The position numbers and the translations under genes are program-made. Positions 15,600 through 25,241 of a stretch of 64,000 nt of DNA are shown here, piece after piece. The notes below the pieces were generated by a model that saw only the letters and a program-made list of their open reading frames with translations, made no database searches and was not told the origin of the DNA. Numbering within the stretch: the first letter of the stretch is position 1; every line of letters begins with the position of its first letter. Origin of the DNA: Desulfobacteraceae bacterium (lineage in GTDB: Bacteria; Desulfobacterota; Desulfobacteria; Desulfobacterales; Desulfobacteraceae); contig JAAELK010000394.1 of the NCBI GenBank assembly GCA_024226935.1, forward strand, positions 1 through 64,000, in the 5' to 3' direction.

Positions 15600-16574
15600 A
15601 TGGAAGAAATTAAAGAACTTATTGAGCAGAGTCATCTGTTTATCAGTCGGATTAGAAGTGAAGTTTCAAAACGGCTTGTAGGTCAGGAAAGGCTGGTGGA
15701 TAGTCTTTTGACAGGCTTTTTGACCGGGGGGCATGTTTTGATTGAAGGGGTGCCGGGTCTTGCTAAGACCAGTGCTGTAAAAGCTCTTGCTGCTGCGGTT
15801 CAGGCAGATTTTAAACGGATTCAGTTTACTCCTGACTTGTTGCCTGCTGATCTTACCGGTACCGAGATTTACCGGCCCAAAACAGCTGATTTTATTACAC
15901 GAAAAGGGCCTCTGTTTAATCATATCATTTTGGCTGATGAGATTAATCGGGCCCCATCCAAGGTTCAGTCAGCTCTATTGGAAGCCATGGAAGAAAAACA
16001 GGTGACCATTGGAGATGAGACCTATGCTTTGCCTTCTCCCTTCCTGGTACTTGCTACCCAGAATCCCATTGAGCAGGAAGGCACATATCCTTTGCCCGAA
16101 GCCCAGGTGGACAGGTTTATGCTTAAGGTGCTTGTCGATTATCCGAACAAGGCCCAGGAACTTGAAATCCTGAAAAAGAATAGTTTTCATCAAGAAGAAG
16201 AGATCCGTCCAGTGATCAATTGTGATCAATTGGCTTCCATAGTGGGGCTTATGGATCAGATCTATGTGGATGAAAAGCTCAAGGAATATATTGTGGACCT
16301 GGTTTTTGCCACCAGAAATCCTTTGGAATACGGTATGGATCTGGGTCAATATATTGAATTTGGAGCCTCTCCCAGGGCCACTATTTTTCTTGCAAAGGCT
16401 GCCAGGATTAATGCTTTTCTGGCGGGGCGAGCCTATGTTACCCCCCAGGATATCAAGGTGGTGGGACTGGATGTGCTCAGGCATAGAATTTTGCTTTCCT
16501 TTGAGGCCGAGGCCGAAGATATCTCTCCGGATCAGATTATTACTACTCTTTTTGACTCAGTTGAGGTTCCCTGA
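15600..16574 (+). CDS. MoxR-family AAA+ ATPase
   Basis: A 324-residue ATPase. Walker A is GVPGLAKT (50-57), Walker B is IILADEINRAP, and the sensor region ATQNPIEQEGTYPLPEAQ is typical of MoxR. A lid domain follows. MoxR ATPases act as chaperones for partner proteins with VWA domains, and several of these follow in the same operon. It is the first gene after the promoter at 15506. Confidence 0.93.
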   Translation: MEEIKELIEQSHLFISRIRSEVSKRLVGQERLVDSLLTGFLTGGHVLIEGVPGLAKTSAVKALAAAVQADFKRIQFTPDLLPADLTGTEIYRPKTADFITRKGPLFNHIILADEINRAPSKVQSALLEAMEEKQVTIGDETYALPSPFLVLATQNPIEQEGTYPLPEAQVDRFMLKVLVDYPNKAQELEILKKNSFHQEEEIRPVINCDQLASIVGLMDQIYVDEKLKEYIVDLVFATRNPLEYGMDLGQYIEFGASPRATIFLAKAARINAFLAGRAYVTPQDIKVVGLDVLRHRILLSFEAEAEDISPDQIITTLFDSVEVP

Positions 16575-16580
16575 TCTTCT

Positions 16581-17459
16581 ATGATTCCAGCTGAAATAAT
16601 TAAAAAAATAAAACGGGTTCACATTAAATCCCGTAGAACCGTGAATAACCTCATGGCTGGGCAGTACCGATCCGTGTTCCGGGGGGCTGGTATAGAATTT
16701 GAGGAAGTCAGGGAATATTGTCCGGGAGATGAGGTTAAATCCATCGACTGGAAAGTATCTGCCAGGCTTGGCAAGCCCTTTATCAAGCGCTATCGGGAAG
16801 AGCGTGAGTCCATTCTCATGCTTTTGGTTGATATGAGTGCCTCCTTAAAATTTGGAACTTTTTCAGGGCAGAAGTTGGAAGTAGCTGCTGAACTGGCATC
16901 GGTTCTGGCTTTTAATGCCATCAAAAATAATGATAAGGTAGGGGTTATCTTTTTCACGGACCAGGTGGAAAAATATATCCCTCCCAAAAAGGGTTCCTCT
17001 CATATATGGCGGGTTATCAAGGAAATATTTACCTTTGTACCCAAGGGGCAGGGAACTGATATCGGCTGTGCGGTGGAATTTATGTCAAGGATATCTAAAA
17101 AACGATCCTTTGTCTTTATCTTGTCTGATTTTCTGGGAAAAGGATATGAAAAGCCACTGAAAATTGCCCGGCAAAAGCATGAAATCATTGGTATTCGGAT
17201 CTATGATGAGGGAGCCTTTAATCTTCCTTGGAAAGGTATTGTCAGGTTTTCAGATTTTGAAACAGGATTATCCCTTGTCTTTGATGCCTTTAACCGAAAA
17301 ACAAAGGATAAGTTTTTCCAGGAAAAACAAAGATCCTACCAGGAGACTCTGGATATTTTTTCCAAGGCAAAAACAGATTTAATTAATTTGAAAACCAGTG
17401 ATTCCATATCCGATACCCTGACACAGTATTTTAGACTCAGGGAGAGGCGGTTTCGATAA
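16581..17459 (+). CDS. DUF58 protein of the MoxR-VWA operon
   Basis: A 292-residue soluble protein. The core motif YCPGDEVKSIDWKVSARLG and the following YREERE define DUF58. A VWA-like fold follows (LLVDMSASLKFG). DUF58 proteins are steady partners of MoxR ATPases, but their biochemical role is not settled. Six bases separate it from the MoxR gene and it abuts the next gene directly. Confidence 0.9.
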   Translation: MIPAEIIKKIKRVHIKSRRTVNNLMAGQYRSVFRGAGIEFEEVREYCPGDEVKSIDWKVSARLGKPFIKRYREERESILMLLVDMSASLKFGTFSGQKLEVAAELASVLAFNAIKNNDKVGVIFFTDQVEKYIPPKKGSSHIWRVIKEIFTFVPKGQGTDIGCAVEFMSRISKKRSFVFILSDFLGKGYEKPLKIARQKHEIIGIRIYDEGAFNLPWKGIVRFSDFETGLSLVFDAFNRKTKDKFFQEKQRSYQETLDIFSKAKTDLINLKTSDSISDTLTQYFRLRERRFR

Positions 17460-17996
17460 ATGCAGGATATCCACAATATAAAATCGCCTGTCATGGTGGG
17501 GCTGGACCCGGGTTTTATCAAAATGATCTTGCTCATTGCGGGAGGTTTTAGCTGTTTGGTTCTGGGGATTTTTTTGATTAAACGATTTTGGAAGTTTAAA
17601 TCCAAACAGCCCCAAACGAAGTTGATTCAAGCCATATTGCCCTATGAAGCAGCCCTGGGGGAATTGGATTGTCTTTGCCGAAAAACCGTGATCGATCCCA
17701 GGGCTTTTTACTTTGATCTGGGTGGTCTTGTAAAGCGCTATGTCGGCGGATCATATTCCATGAATGCCGTTGAAATGACTACCCAGGAACTGGTAAGGCA
17801 GATCCGGCTTACCGGGATGAATACTGTGCTTATTATGGAGGTTTCCCAGTTTTTAAATATTTCCGATCCCTTTCGGTATGGTCCGGTGGTACCGGACAGT
17901 TCCCAGGTGAAAAAGGATCTGGTGTCGGTCCGGCAATTGATCATGGGAATGGAAGAGGATCTTGAATCCAAAAGGTGTAAACAGGAGGCCCCATGA
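17460..17996 (+). CDS. Small membrane-anchored Bat-operon protein
   Basis: A 178-residue protein. One membrane helix lies at about 19-41 and a basic segment follows it (IKRFWKFKSKQ). The remaining cytoplasmic part has a pattern like DUF4381 proteins, which occupy this place in many MoxR-DUF58-VWA operons; the family call comes partly from context. It begins at the base after the DUF58 stop and overlaps the next gene by four bases (ATGA). Confidence 0.65.
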   Translation: MQDIHNIKSPVMVGLDPGFIKMILLIAGGFSCLVLGIFLIKRFWKFKSKQPQTKLIQAILPYEAALGELDCLCRKTVIDPRAFYFDLGGLVKRYVGGSYSMNAVEMTTQELVRQIRLTGMNTVLIMEVSQFLNISDPFRYGPVVPDSSQVKKDLVSVRQLIMGMEEDLESKRCKQEAP

Positions 17997-18991
17997 TATT
18001 TCGTTTTGCCAGTCCCTGGTGTCTTTTAATGCTGATTCCTGCCTGGGGATTTTTGGTTTATACCCTTAAAAAAGAGAAGGCTGATGTCATTAAGGTTTCC
18101 GGGTTGGATGGTCTTTCAAAGGTTCCTGTTACCCTTGGGGTGAGAGTTTCCTCTTTTATGCCCCCCTTAAAGATTTTTGCCATAACTCTTATGATTGTGG
18201 CTTTGGCCCGACCCCAGTCCGGGGAGCAAAAAATTAATGTCATGACCGAAGGGGTGAATATCATCCTGGCCCTGGATCTGTCCGAATCCATGAGAGCCCT
18301 TGATTTTAAACGGGACAATGAGATTATTACCCGGCTTGATGCGGTGCGGGGTGTGGTGTCCGATTTTATTATGAAGCGACAGGGGGATCGCATCGGGATG
18401 GTGGTTTTTGGATCCAATGCCTTCACCCAATTACCCTTGACCCGGGATTATAATACCATTGCCTTTATGCTGGATCGGCTAAAAATTGGTGCCGCAGGTC
18501 CCAGGACCGCTATTGGAGACGCCATTGGCATCTCTTTAAAACGGCTTGAAGATGTAAAGAGTGCTTCCAATATCATTATCTTGCTCACCGATGGCAAAAG
18601 TAATTCAGGACAACTTTCCTGGAAGGATGCCATTGAGATTGCCGCCCGAAGGAAGGTGAAAATTTATACTATCGGGGTGGGGACGACAGGAGAGGCCCCC
18701 TTTCTGGTGGACGGGGTCTTTGGACAGCGGTATGTGTACCAGCAGGTGGATATGGACTGGGATGCCCTGAGAACCATTGCTAAAAAAACTTCTGGCAGCT
18801 TTTTTCAGGCAACTGATCTTGCTTCCCTTGAAAAAATTTACCAGATGATCAATACACTTGAAAAAACAAAGGTAGAGGTTGAAAAATGGGTGGAGTACAA
18901 AGAATTATACCGACAATTTCTGGTGGCAGGTCTTGTGATGTTTTTAGCATATCTGGTATTGACCAATACCCGGTTTATCAGGATTCCTTAA
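17993..18991 (+). CDS. BatA-like VWA protein
   Basis: A 332-residue protein with two N-terminal membrane segments (residues 6-23 and 56-74), a VWA domain (about 90-280) and a C-terminal helix (about 305-325). The metal-binding MIDAS motif is intact (LALDLSESM), with TDG in LLTDGKSNSG. In Bacteroides, Bat proteins support survival in oxygen; their direct action is unknown. It overlaps the gene upstream by four bases. Confidence 0.9.
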   Translation: MIFRFASPWCLLMLIPAWGFLVYTLKKEKADVIKVSGLDGLSKVPVTLGVRVSSFMPPLKIFAITLMIVALARPQSGEQKINVMTEGVNIILALDLSESMRALDFKRDNEIITRLDAVRGVVSDFIMKRQGDRIGMVVFGSNAFTQLPLTRDYNTIAFMLDRLKIGAAGPRTAIGDAIGISLKRLEDVKSASNIIILLTDGKSNSGQLSWKDAIEIAARRKVKIYTIGVGTTGEAPFLVDGVFGQRYVYQQVDMDWDALRTIAKKTSGSFFQATDLASLEKIYQMINTLEKTKVEVEKWVEYKELYRQFLVAGLVMFLAYLVLTNTRFIRIP

Positions 18992-19003
18992 GGTGAACAT
19001 TAA

Positions 19004-20920
19004 ATGAAATTTACGGATCCCGATGTATTGTATCTGCTTTGGGCAATAATCTTTGTTGCCGGACTGTTGTGGTATGGAATCAGAAAACGAAAAATTATTT
19101 TTAGTTTATTTGCAGATCCCGGGATTTATCCGGCAATTTTGCCGGGGGTTGATCATAAAATCAGGTGGGTAAAATCAGGCTTGATTATGGTGGCACTGAT
19201 ATTGGCTGTTTTTGCCCTGGCCGGTCCCCAGGCAGGATTTCGGTGGGAAAAGACCTATCAAAAAGGGGTGGATATCATGATTGCCCTTGATTGTTCAAAA
19301 AGTATGCTGGCACAAGATATTAAACCCAATCGCCTGGAGCGGGCAAAAAGGGAGATTATAGACCTGATCCGATTGATGAAGTCTGATCGGGCAGGGCTTG
19401 TGGCCTTTTCCGGTCAGGCTATTCTCCAATGCCCCCTGACCTTGGATCATGATACGTTTAATATTTTTTTACGGGTATTGACCCCGGACTATCTGCCCGT
19501 TGGCGGTACCAATTTGGCCGCAGCCATAGAAACTTGTTATTCTGGGTTTGAAAAAGACTCTGATACTGATAAGGCCATTGTTTTGATCACCGATGGGGAA
19601 AATACCGCAGGATCTGATGTGGAAGAGATTGCCAAGAAAATGGCAGCAGAAGGAATAAAGATTTTTACTATCGGGGTAGGAGATCCGGCCGGCGCTCCCA
19701 TACCGGATTTGTCCGGAGGATTTAAAAAGGATGATACTGGCAATATTATTTTGTCCCGGGTGGATGATAAGGGACTTGAAAAAATTGCGGCCATCACCAA
19801 TGGGCACTATGTCAGATCCGTGGCCGGCAATATGGATCTGGATCAGATCTATTATAAACAAATCTTAAATACCATGGAACGTAAAGCATTGACCCAGGGT
19901 AAAAAAAAGGTGTGGGAACAGCGTTTCCAATGGTTCTTGCTTCCCTGTGTATTGTTATTACTTCTGGAAGTAATATTACCCCTGCAAAAAAAATCCGGTA
20001 GGATTGGAGTCGTTTTACTGGTTTTGGCATTGGGTATGGGAAGTCAGGTAAGACCTGCGGCAGCCCAGATTTTTTCTTCCCACGTAACCAAGGGGCTTGA
20101 GGCCTATGATGCTAAGTCTTTTGAACAGGCTAAAACACATTTTATTGATGCCCAGCTTGAAAATCCGGATGACCTGAGGCTTTATTATGATATTGGTACG
20201 GCGGCTTATATGAACGAGGAGTATGGCCCGGCTGAAAAAAATTTTTCCCAGGCGGTTGAATCCAAGGATCCGGATTTGCGCCATAAAGCCATGTATAATC
20301 TTGCTAATACAAAATATCGTCTAGGAAAATTATCCCAGGCCATTGGGGGGTATGAGGCAATTTTGAAATCTTTTCCCGATGACAGCCAAGCCCGTGAAAA
20401 TCTTGAATTTGTGAAACAAAAACAAGAAGAGCAAAAGAAAAACGATTCCAAAGAGGACCAGAAGGACCAAAAAGATCAGAAGGACCAAAAAGACCAGAAG
20501 GACAAAAAGGACCAGAAGGACAAAAAGGACCAGAAGGACAAAAAGGACCAGAAGGACCAAAAAGATCAGAAGGACCAAAAAGATCAGAAGGACCAAAAAG
20601 GGCAAAAAAATTCCGACCAGGGAAAACAGGATTCTAATCAAAATCAAGGTTCGAAAAATAGGAAGTCCGATCAGGAGAATCAAAATAATCAGGGATCTTC
20701 TCCAAAGAAGCAAAAACGGGGAGATTCGAATGGGGATGAATCCCGGGGGGACTCCCAGGGTAAGGTCACAGACAAGGGGCCAGAAGAGAAAAACCGGGCA
20801 GGGAAAGAAAATCAGGTTGAATCGGCACGTTTGGAAAATCGGTTGAATCGGCTGGAGGATAAACCGGGCATGGGGATGATGCCCTTGATCCGACAACAAA
20901 ATATTGAAAAAGACTGGTGA
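19004..20920 (+). CDS. BatB-BatC-like fusion: VWA plus TPR plus Lys-Asp-Gln repeat
   Basis: A 638-residue protein. Membrane helices lie at about 8-24, 56-74 and 306-324, with a VWA domain between the last two (MIDAS in IALDCSKSM, TDG in LITDGENTAG). A TPR region follows (about 365-475; YYDIGTAAYMNEEYGPAEKN and AMYNLANTKYRLGKLSQAIG). Residues 484-535 are a run of Lys-Asp-Gln and Lys-Asp-Lys triplets, and the tail to residue 638 is highly charged. In other bacteria BatB and BatC are separate genes, so this is a fusion. The charged region probably faces the periplasm; that is an inference from topology. Confidence 0.9.
   Translation: MKFTDPDVLYLLWAIIFVAGLLWYGIRKRKIIFSLFADPGIYPAILPGVDHKIRWVKSGLIMVALILAVFALAGPQAGFRWEKTYQKGVDIMIALDCSKSMLAQDIKPNRLERAKREIIDLIRLMKSDRAGLVAFSGQAILQCPLTLDHDTFNIFLRVLTPDYLPVGGTNLAAAIETCYSGFEKDSDTDKAIVLITDGENTAGSDVEEIAKKMAAEGIKIFTIGVGDPAGAPIPDLSGGFKKDDTGNIILSRVDDKGLEKIAAITNGHYVRSVAGNMDLDQIYYKQILNTMERKALTQGKKKVWEQRFQWFLLPCVLLLLLEVILPLQKKSGRIGVVLLVLALGMGSQVRPAAAQIFSSHVTKGLEAYDAKSFEQAKTHFIDAQLENPDDLRLYYDIGTAAYMNEEYGPAEKNFSQAVESKDPDLRHKAMYNLANTKYRLGKLSQAIGGYEAILKSFPDDSQARENLEFVKQKQEEQKKNDSKEDQKDQKDQKDQKDQKDKKDQKDKKDQKDKKDQKDQKDQKDQKDQKDQKGQKNSDQGKQDSNQNQGSKNRKSDQENQNNQGSSPKKQKRGDSNGDESRGDSQGKVTDKGPEEKNRAGKENQVESARLENRLNRLEDKPGMGMMPLIRQQNIEKDW
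20455..20610 (+). repeat. Tandem 9/18-bp repeat coding for Lys-Asp-Gln units
   Basis: About 17 units close to AAGGACCAA or AAGGACCAG follow one another in frame, with some AAGGACAAA units. The near identity at the DNA level (not just the protein level) shows recent expansion or gene conversion, and unit number may vary between strains. Confidence 0.85.
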
Positions 20921-20924
20921 TGGC

Positions 20925-23462
20925 ATGAAAGAAAAATTGATCTTAACAAAGATTCCTTTGTTTGCCATGATTATCCTGATCATGGGGGCAACTTTGCTTC
21001 TGCCCGCAACGGGGAGTTGTTTCCAGGTGACGGCCCGGGTGGATAAAACACGAATTGCCCCAGGAGACAGGATCTCTCTCCAGGTTGTAGTGGACGGGGG
21101 GAAAGCCATGGTTGATCTGTCCCCCATTCTTGATTTTAAGATCCTTTCCTCCGGTACTTCCAGCAGTCAGAGTTATAGTAATGGTCAATGGCAGCGTCAG
21201 GTTATTTATCGGTACCTGCTGGTACCGGAAAAAACAGGGCTTCTTAAAATTCCACCCTTGCCGGTTTCCCGGGAAAAACAAACTTTTAAGACAAAGCAAA
21301 TTCAGATAACAGTGTCTAAAATGCCCTTGCCGGAAACTAAATCCAGGCAGTTGTTTGTCCAGGCCCATGTCGTATCTTCGGATCTGATGGTGGGTCAGCA
21401 GACCGTTTACACCGTTAAATTATTTGCTGCTGCCAGGTTTGCCAACGCCTCTCTTAAAGCTCCAGTCTTTGATCCCTTTGCGGCTCAGGAATTGAAGGAA
21501 CGTAAAAATTACACTCAAACCATCAATGGAATTTCCTACCTGGTAAACGAGATATCCTATATTCTCCAGGCGGAAAAGCCGGGTCGTTTCAAGATTGGCC
21601 CGGCCGTTATTATGGCTGATCTGATACAGCAGTCCGGCAGTAATCCCATGGATTCCTTTTTTAATGATTCTTTTTTTCCATCCGCCCGGACAAAATCGGT
21701 ACAGGTTGCTTCCAGCTCGGTAACTCTTGGGGTGAGACCTTTGCCCCCCTACACCGGAGGTACTCCATTTTCAGGTCTTGTGGGACAATTTACCATGGGG
21801 GCAGGTGTCGATAAACCTAAGCTTTTGCTCGGTGAATCTGCCACTTTGACCCTTATTATCCAGGGGAAGGGTAATATCATGGATGCGGGTCCTCCTCCAT
21901 TGAATCTGGACCCGGGATTGGTAAAAGTTTACGATGACACTCCCACAGAAGAGATGACGGCTAGCTCAATTGGTTTTTCAGGCAAAAAGATATTCAAGCG
22001 TGCCCTGGTGCCCAGGCAAGCCGGTGCTCTTGTTATTCCTGCTTTTGCTTTGACCTATTTTGATGTGGAGGCTCGTAAATACAAGACAATTAAAACCGAT
22101 GAAATTGATCTTGATGTCATTGGTGGAGCTTCAGTTCTGACAACAGATTCCAGGGTAGGTGATAATCCTGCTTCCAAGGAGTTTTTCAAGACCGATGCCG
22201 GGATTGGATTGGTTGGTCAAAAACAGGAAGTTGCGATGGTGAACAAGGATATATTGGATATTAAAGACAGTTTTTCTATTTTATCCAGCCCCTTCCAATT
22301 TAAATTTTCACTCTTTGTTTTATTGGTGCTTGCCCCGGGGCTGTTGTACGGATGCATTGCCTTTATCTTTCGTTTTTACACCCGGGAAAGATCCAATGAA
22401 ACCTTGATGACCCAAAGGTCCGGGCAATCGTTGAAAACCGCTGCAAAACTTGCAGCGCTGGATAAACCTTTTTTAAATCATGTCCAGGCAGGACTTGTTG
22501 CCGCTATCCTGGCAAAGGCAGATAAACAGGCAGAAAATTTGACCTGTGATGAAGCAAGACAGATTCTTCAACAAAACGGGACAGAACCAGGTGTTATAGA
22601 TGAGGTGGTGTCCATGCTTGAAACACTGGATGCTACCAGATTTGGAGGACAGATAATGGATAATTCAAAGGTTGAACTTTCTTTTGTCAGGGTCAAACGT
22701 CTGATCAAGATGCTTTGTATCACCCTTTGTTGTTTGGGCGTTTTTAGTCACTATTGCTCTTTTGCCTTTGCAAAGGATGGGGTGGGGACCAATGAGCTTT
22801 TTCTTGACGGTATTAAATCTTACCAGGCCGGTGAATTTAAAGATGCGGCGAATAACTTTGAAAGTATTGCTGCATCCGGTGTTATAAATCCGGATCTGTT
22901 TTATAATATTGGGAATGCTTATTTAAAAGCCAAGGACCTGGGTAACGCCATTTTATGGTACGAGCGGGCAAAGCGTCTTTCCCCCGGCAACCCTGATCTG
23001 CTCTTTAATCTGGCCTATGCCAATACCCTTGTCAAAGATAAGATAGACTCTTCTTTGACCTTGAGGGATATCCTTTTTTTCTGGCAGGGGGTTGTGCCTT
23101 TAAAATGGATACAGACGGGAACCATTGTTTTCTCCTGTCTTTTTTTTCTCTGGGCCGGGGTAAAAACTTTCCGGCGAAAACGCATTTTTTCAGGGGTGGG
23201 TTGGGTACTTATTTCCTTGCTGGTTGGGTCGTTTATTGCCGCTGGCATGGAAGAATACAGGGTTCAGGTCGAGAATTCGGCTGTGATTGTACAGACTGCG
23301 GCAGCTGTGCGGTCAGGTATTATGGAATCTTCCACTAAATTGTTTGAACTTCATGCCGGCACCCGGGTCCAGGTTGAGGCAAAAAAGAAAGGATATCTAA
23401 AAATCAGATTGCCCAAGGGCCGTGTCGGATGGGTGAGACCAGGAGATGCCAAGGTGATATGA
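20925..23462 (+). CDS. BatD-BatE-like fusion: oxygen-tolerance domain plus TPR plus SH3
   Basis: An 845-residue protein from ATG 20925 (GGTGATGGC upstream), overlapping none of batB in the preferred start. Residues 1-30 are a signal peptide. Residues 31-420 show the repeated beta-domain pattern of BatD (VTARVDKTRIAPGDRISLQV, VGQQTVYTVKLFA). A membrane helix lies near 460-480. A second hydrophobic segment near 590 precedes a TPR pair (FLDGIKSYQAGEFKDAANNF, YNIGNAYLKAKDLGNAILW), a further two helices, and a C-terminal bacterial SH3 domain (GYLKIRLPKGRVGWVRPGD). BatD and BatE are usually separate genes. Confidence 0.88.
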   Translation: MKEKLILTKIPLFAMIILIMGATLLLPATGSCFQVTARVDKTRIAPGDRISLQVVVDGGKAMVDLSPILDFKILSSGTSSSQSYSNGQWQRQVIYRYLLVPEKTGLLKIPPLPVSREKQTFKTKQIQITVSKMPLPETKSRQLFVQAHVVSSDLMVGQQTVYTVKLFAAARFANASLKAPVFDPFAAQELKERKNYTQTINGISYLVNEISYILQAEKPGRFKIGPAVIMADLIQQSGSNPMDSFFNDSFFPSARTKSVQVASSSVTLGVRPLPPYTGGTPFSGLVGQFTMGAGVDKPKLLLGESATLTLIIQGKGNIMDAGPPPLNLDPGLVKVYDDTPTEEMTASSIGFSGKKIFKRALVPRQAGALVIPAFALTYFDVEARKYKTIKTDEIDLDVIGGASVLTTDSRVGDNPASKEFFKTDAGIGLVGQKQEVAMVNKDILDIKDSFSILSSPFQFKFSLFVLLVLAPGLLYGCIAFIFRFYTRERSNETLMTQRSGQSLKTAAKLAALDKPFLNHVQAGLVAAILAKADKQAENLTCDEARQILQQNGTEPGVIDEVVSMLETLDATRFGGQIMDNSKVELSFVRVKRLIKMLCITLCCLGVFSHYCSFAFAKDGVGTNELFLDGIKSYQAGEFKDAANNFESIAASGVINPDLFYNIGNAYLKAKDLGNAILWYERAKRLSPGNPDLLFNLAYANTLVKDKIDSSLTLRDILFFWQGVVPLKWIQTGTIVFSCLFFLWAGVKTFRRKRIFSGVGWVLISLLVGSFIAAGMEEYRVQVENSAVIVQTAAAVRSGIMESSTKLFELHAGTRVQVEAKKKGYLKIRLPKGRVGWVRPGDAKVI

Positions 23463-23983
23463 TCCTTAAAAAACCTCGCTTTAAAAAAAAAACAGGACAG
23501 AGATTGTTACAGGCGGGGATGGGGATTGGATTGATTTTTCTGGCATTCTTATTGGAAATGGTGGCTATTGAGCCTCCGGGTATTTATTCTTATTCCAGCT
23601 ACGGATATAAGGGATTTAAAATCGGATTGTCCAGGGAAGATCTGCTTGATCAGATCAATAAACAAATCTCCATTAGACAGATTATGACCTGTGATCCATC
23701 CACGGACTTAAAATTAACTTCCCGGCGCTCCTTTGAAATGACAGATGGTCTGGTCCAGTCCGATGTCTGGATTTGTCAGGGCAAAAAAAATGTGGGATTT
23801 TTGTTTCAATTTCGGGGGGATCGCCTTGTCAGGGTTCTTCGTTTTAAAAACAGCTCCTTTAATGAGGATGATTTTTCCCTGTTGGGCCAGTGTCAACCTG
23901 TGATTTACAAGCAGATGGATGACTATCTTAATCGTCAGACAATCCATGGAGTTTTTTACGAAGATGGACAGCAATTAGAATAA
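23459..23983 (+). CDS. Membrane-anchored protein at the end of the Bat operon
   Basis: A 174-residue protein. The ATG at 23459 overlaps the BatD stop by four bases (ATGA). One membrane helix lies at about 18-37 after a basic start (LKKPRFKKKTGQR). The exported part has two cysteines (TCDPSTD and WICQGKK) that could pair. Translational coupling ties it to the Bat system, but I do not recognise the family. Confidence 0.65.
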   Translation: MILKKPRFKKKTGQRLLQAGMGIGLIFLAFLLEMVAIEPPGIYSYSSYGYKGFKIGLSREDLLDQINKQISIRQIMTCDPSTDLKLTSRRSFEMTDGLVQSDVWICQGKKNVGFLFQFRGDRLVRVLRFKNSSFNEDDFSLLGQCQPVIYKQMDDYLNRQTIHGVFYEDGQQLE

Positions 23984-24117
23984 GATTGAACCGAGTGGCA
24001 ATTTGATGTATAGCTAATCTTTGTGTTCGGGTTTTGTGTTATGGTTATGCAAACTCTGATATTATTTTATAAAGATTTTAAGGTATTGCCAGGTTTGGCC
24101 GGTACTGGGAAGGTTTG

Positions 24118-25146
24118 ATGATAGATATTGCAAAAACGCGTATTGGAGTTGTGGGGGCGGGCAGTTGGGGAACTGCTTTGGCTAAATTGCTTGCTGATAA
24201 AGGGTTCGCGCTGGATCTGTGGGTATTTGAACAGGAGGTAAAAGGGCAGATTGAAAATGAGCGGGAAAATAAAATTTTTCTTCCCGGGTTTATTCTGCCA
24301 AAAAACCTGGTCCCCTCCAATGATCTGGGAAAAGTCGTGAAAAACAAGGATTTGGTCCTTGTGGTGGTCCCTTCCCATTGTATGAGAAAAGTCTCCCTGG
24401 AAATGAAAGCATTTATTAATCCTGACACCATTGTTGTCACAGCTTCCAAGGGTATTGAAAATACAACTTACCAGATCATGACAGATATTTTATCCGAAAA
24501 TATCGATTTTATCCCAAAGGAAAATTTTGCTGTCCTGTCCGGCCCCAGTTTTGCCAAAGAAGTGGCTGCAAAGGTTCCAACGGTTGTGGCAGCGGCTTCT
24601 AAAAGCCGTAGAGTGGGTGAGTATGTTCAGGAGGTATTTTCCTGTCCCACCTTCCGGGTCTATGTCAACGATGATCCAGTTGGAACCCAGATCGGGGGGG
24701 CAATGAAAAATGTATTAGCCATTGCCGCCGGTATTTGCGACGGTATGAATATGGGTTTGAATTCCAGGGCTGCTCTGATTACCCGGGGGCTGACGGAGAT
24801 GAATCGTCTTGGTACCAGGATGGGTGGTGATCCCTTAACCCTGTCCGGTCTGGCAGGAGTGGGAGACCTTTTGTTGACCTGCACCGGAGCCTTAAGTCGG
24901 AATTATACCGTGGGCAAGCAGATCGGTGAAGGTAAAAAACTGGATGCTATTACCTCTGAGATGAGGATGGTGGCCGAAGGAGTAAAGACGACCCATTCGG
25001 TGTACAATTTGTCTAAAAAACTGGGCGTGGATCTTCCCATCTGCAATGAGGTGTATGCGGTTTTGTTTGAAAACAGGCCGGTGGCCGAAACAGTGGCGCG
25101 GTTGATGAATCGGTCTTTAAAGCATGAACTGGACGGGCTGCTCTGA
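24118..25146 (+). CDS. gpsA: Glycerol-3-phosphate dehydrogenase [NAD(P)+]
   Basis: About 342 residues. The Rossmann motif is GVVGAGSWGTALA and the family signature GPSFAKEVA and GGAMKNVLAIAAGICDGM includes the catalytic lysine region. It reduces dihydroxyacetone phosphate to sn-glycerol 3-phosphate for phospholipid synthesis in the cytoplasm. GGGAAGG upstream fits ATG 24118 better than the TTG just before it. Confidence 0.95.
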   Translation: MIDIAKTRIGVVGAGSWGTALAKLLADKGFALDLWVFEQEVKGQIENERENKIFLPGFILPKNLVPSNDLGKVVKNKDLVLVVVPSHCMRKVSLEMKAFINPDTIVVTASKGIENTTYQIMTDILSENIDFIPKENFAVLSGPSFAKEVAAKVPTVVAAASKSRRVGEYVQEVFSCPTFRVYVNDDPVGTQIGGAMKNVLAIAAGICDGMNMGLNSRAALITRGLTEMNRLGTRMGGDPLTLSGLAGVGDLLLTCTGALSRNYTVGKQIGEGKKLDAITSEMRMVAEGVKTTHSVYNLSKKLGVDLPICNEVYAVLFENRPVAETVARLMNRSLKHELDGLL

Positions 25147-25241
25147 CTTATTCATTTTATTTTCTTTTTCCGGCAGGATATGGAATCTTTGTACCGGAAA
25201 TCTCATATTTATTAAACTAGGATTTAACTGATTATTTAATA

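Noticed and set aside
20455-20610. Possible CRISPR array from the regular DNA repeats
   Set aside because: The units are contiguous and in frame, without unique spacers; they code for a Lys-Asp-Gln tract in a VWA protein.
20330-21127. Long reverse-strand open frame of 265 codons with a Leu-rich stretch
   Set aside because: It is the mirror of the Lys-Asp-Gln repeat in the BatB-like gene and has no ribosome site.
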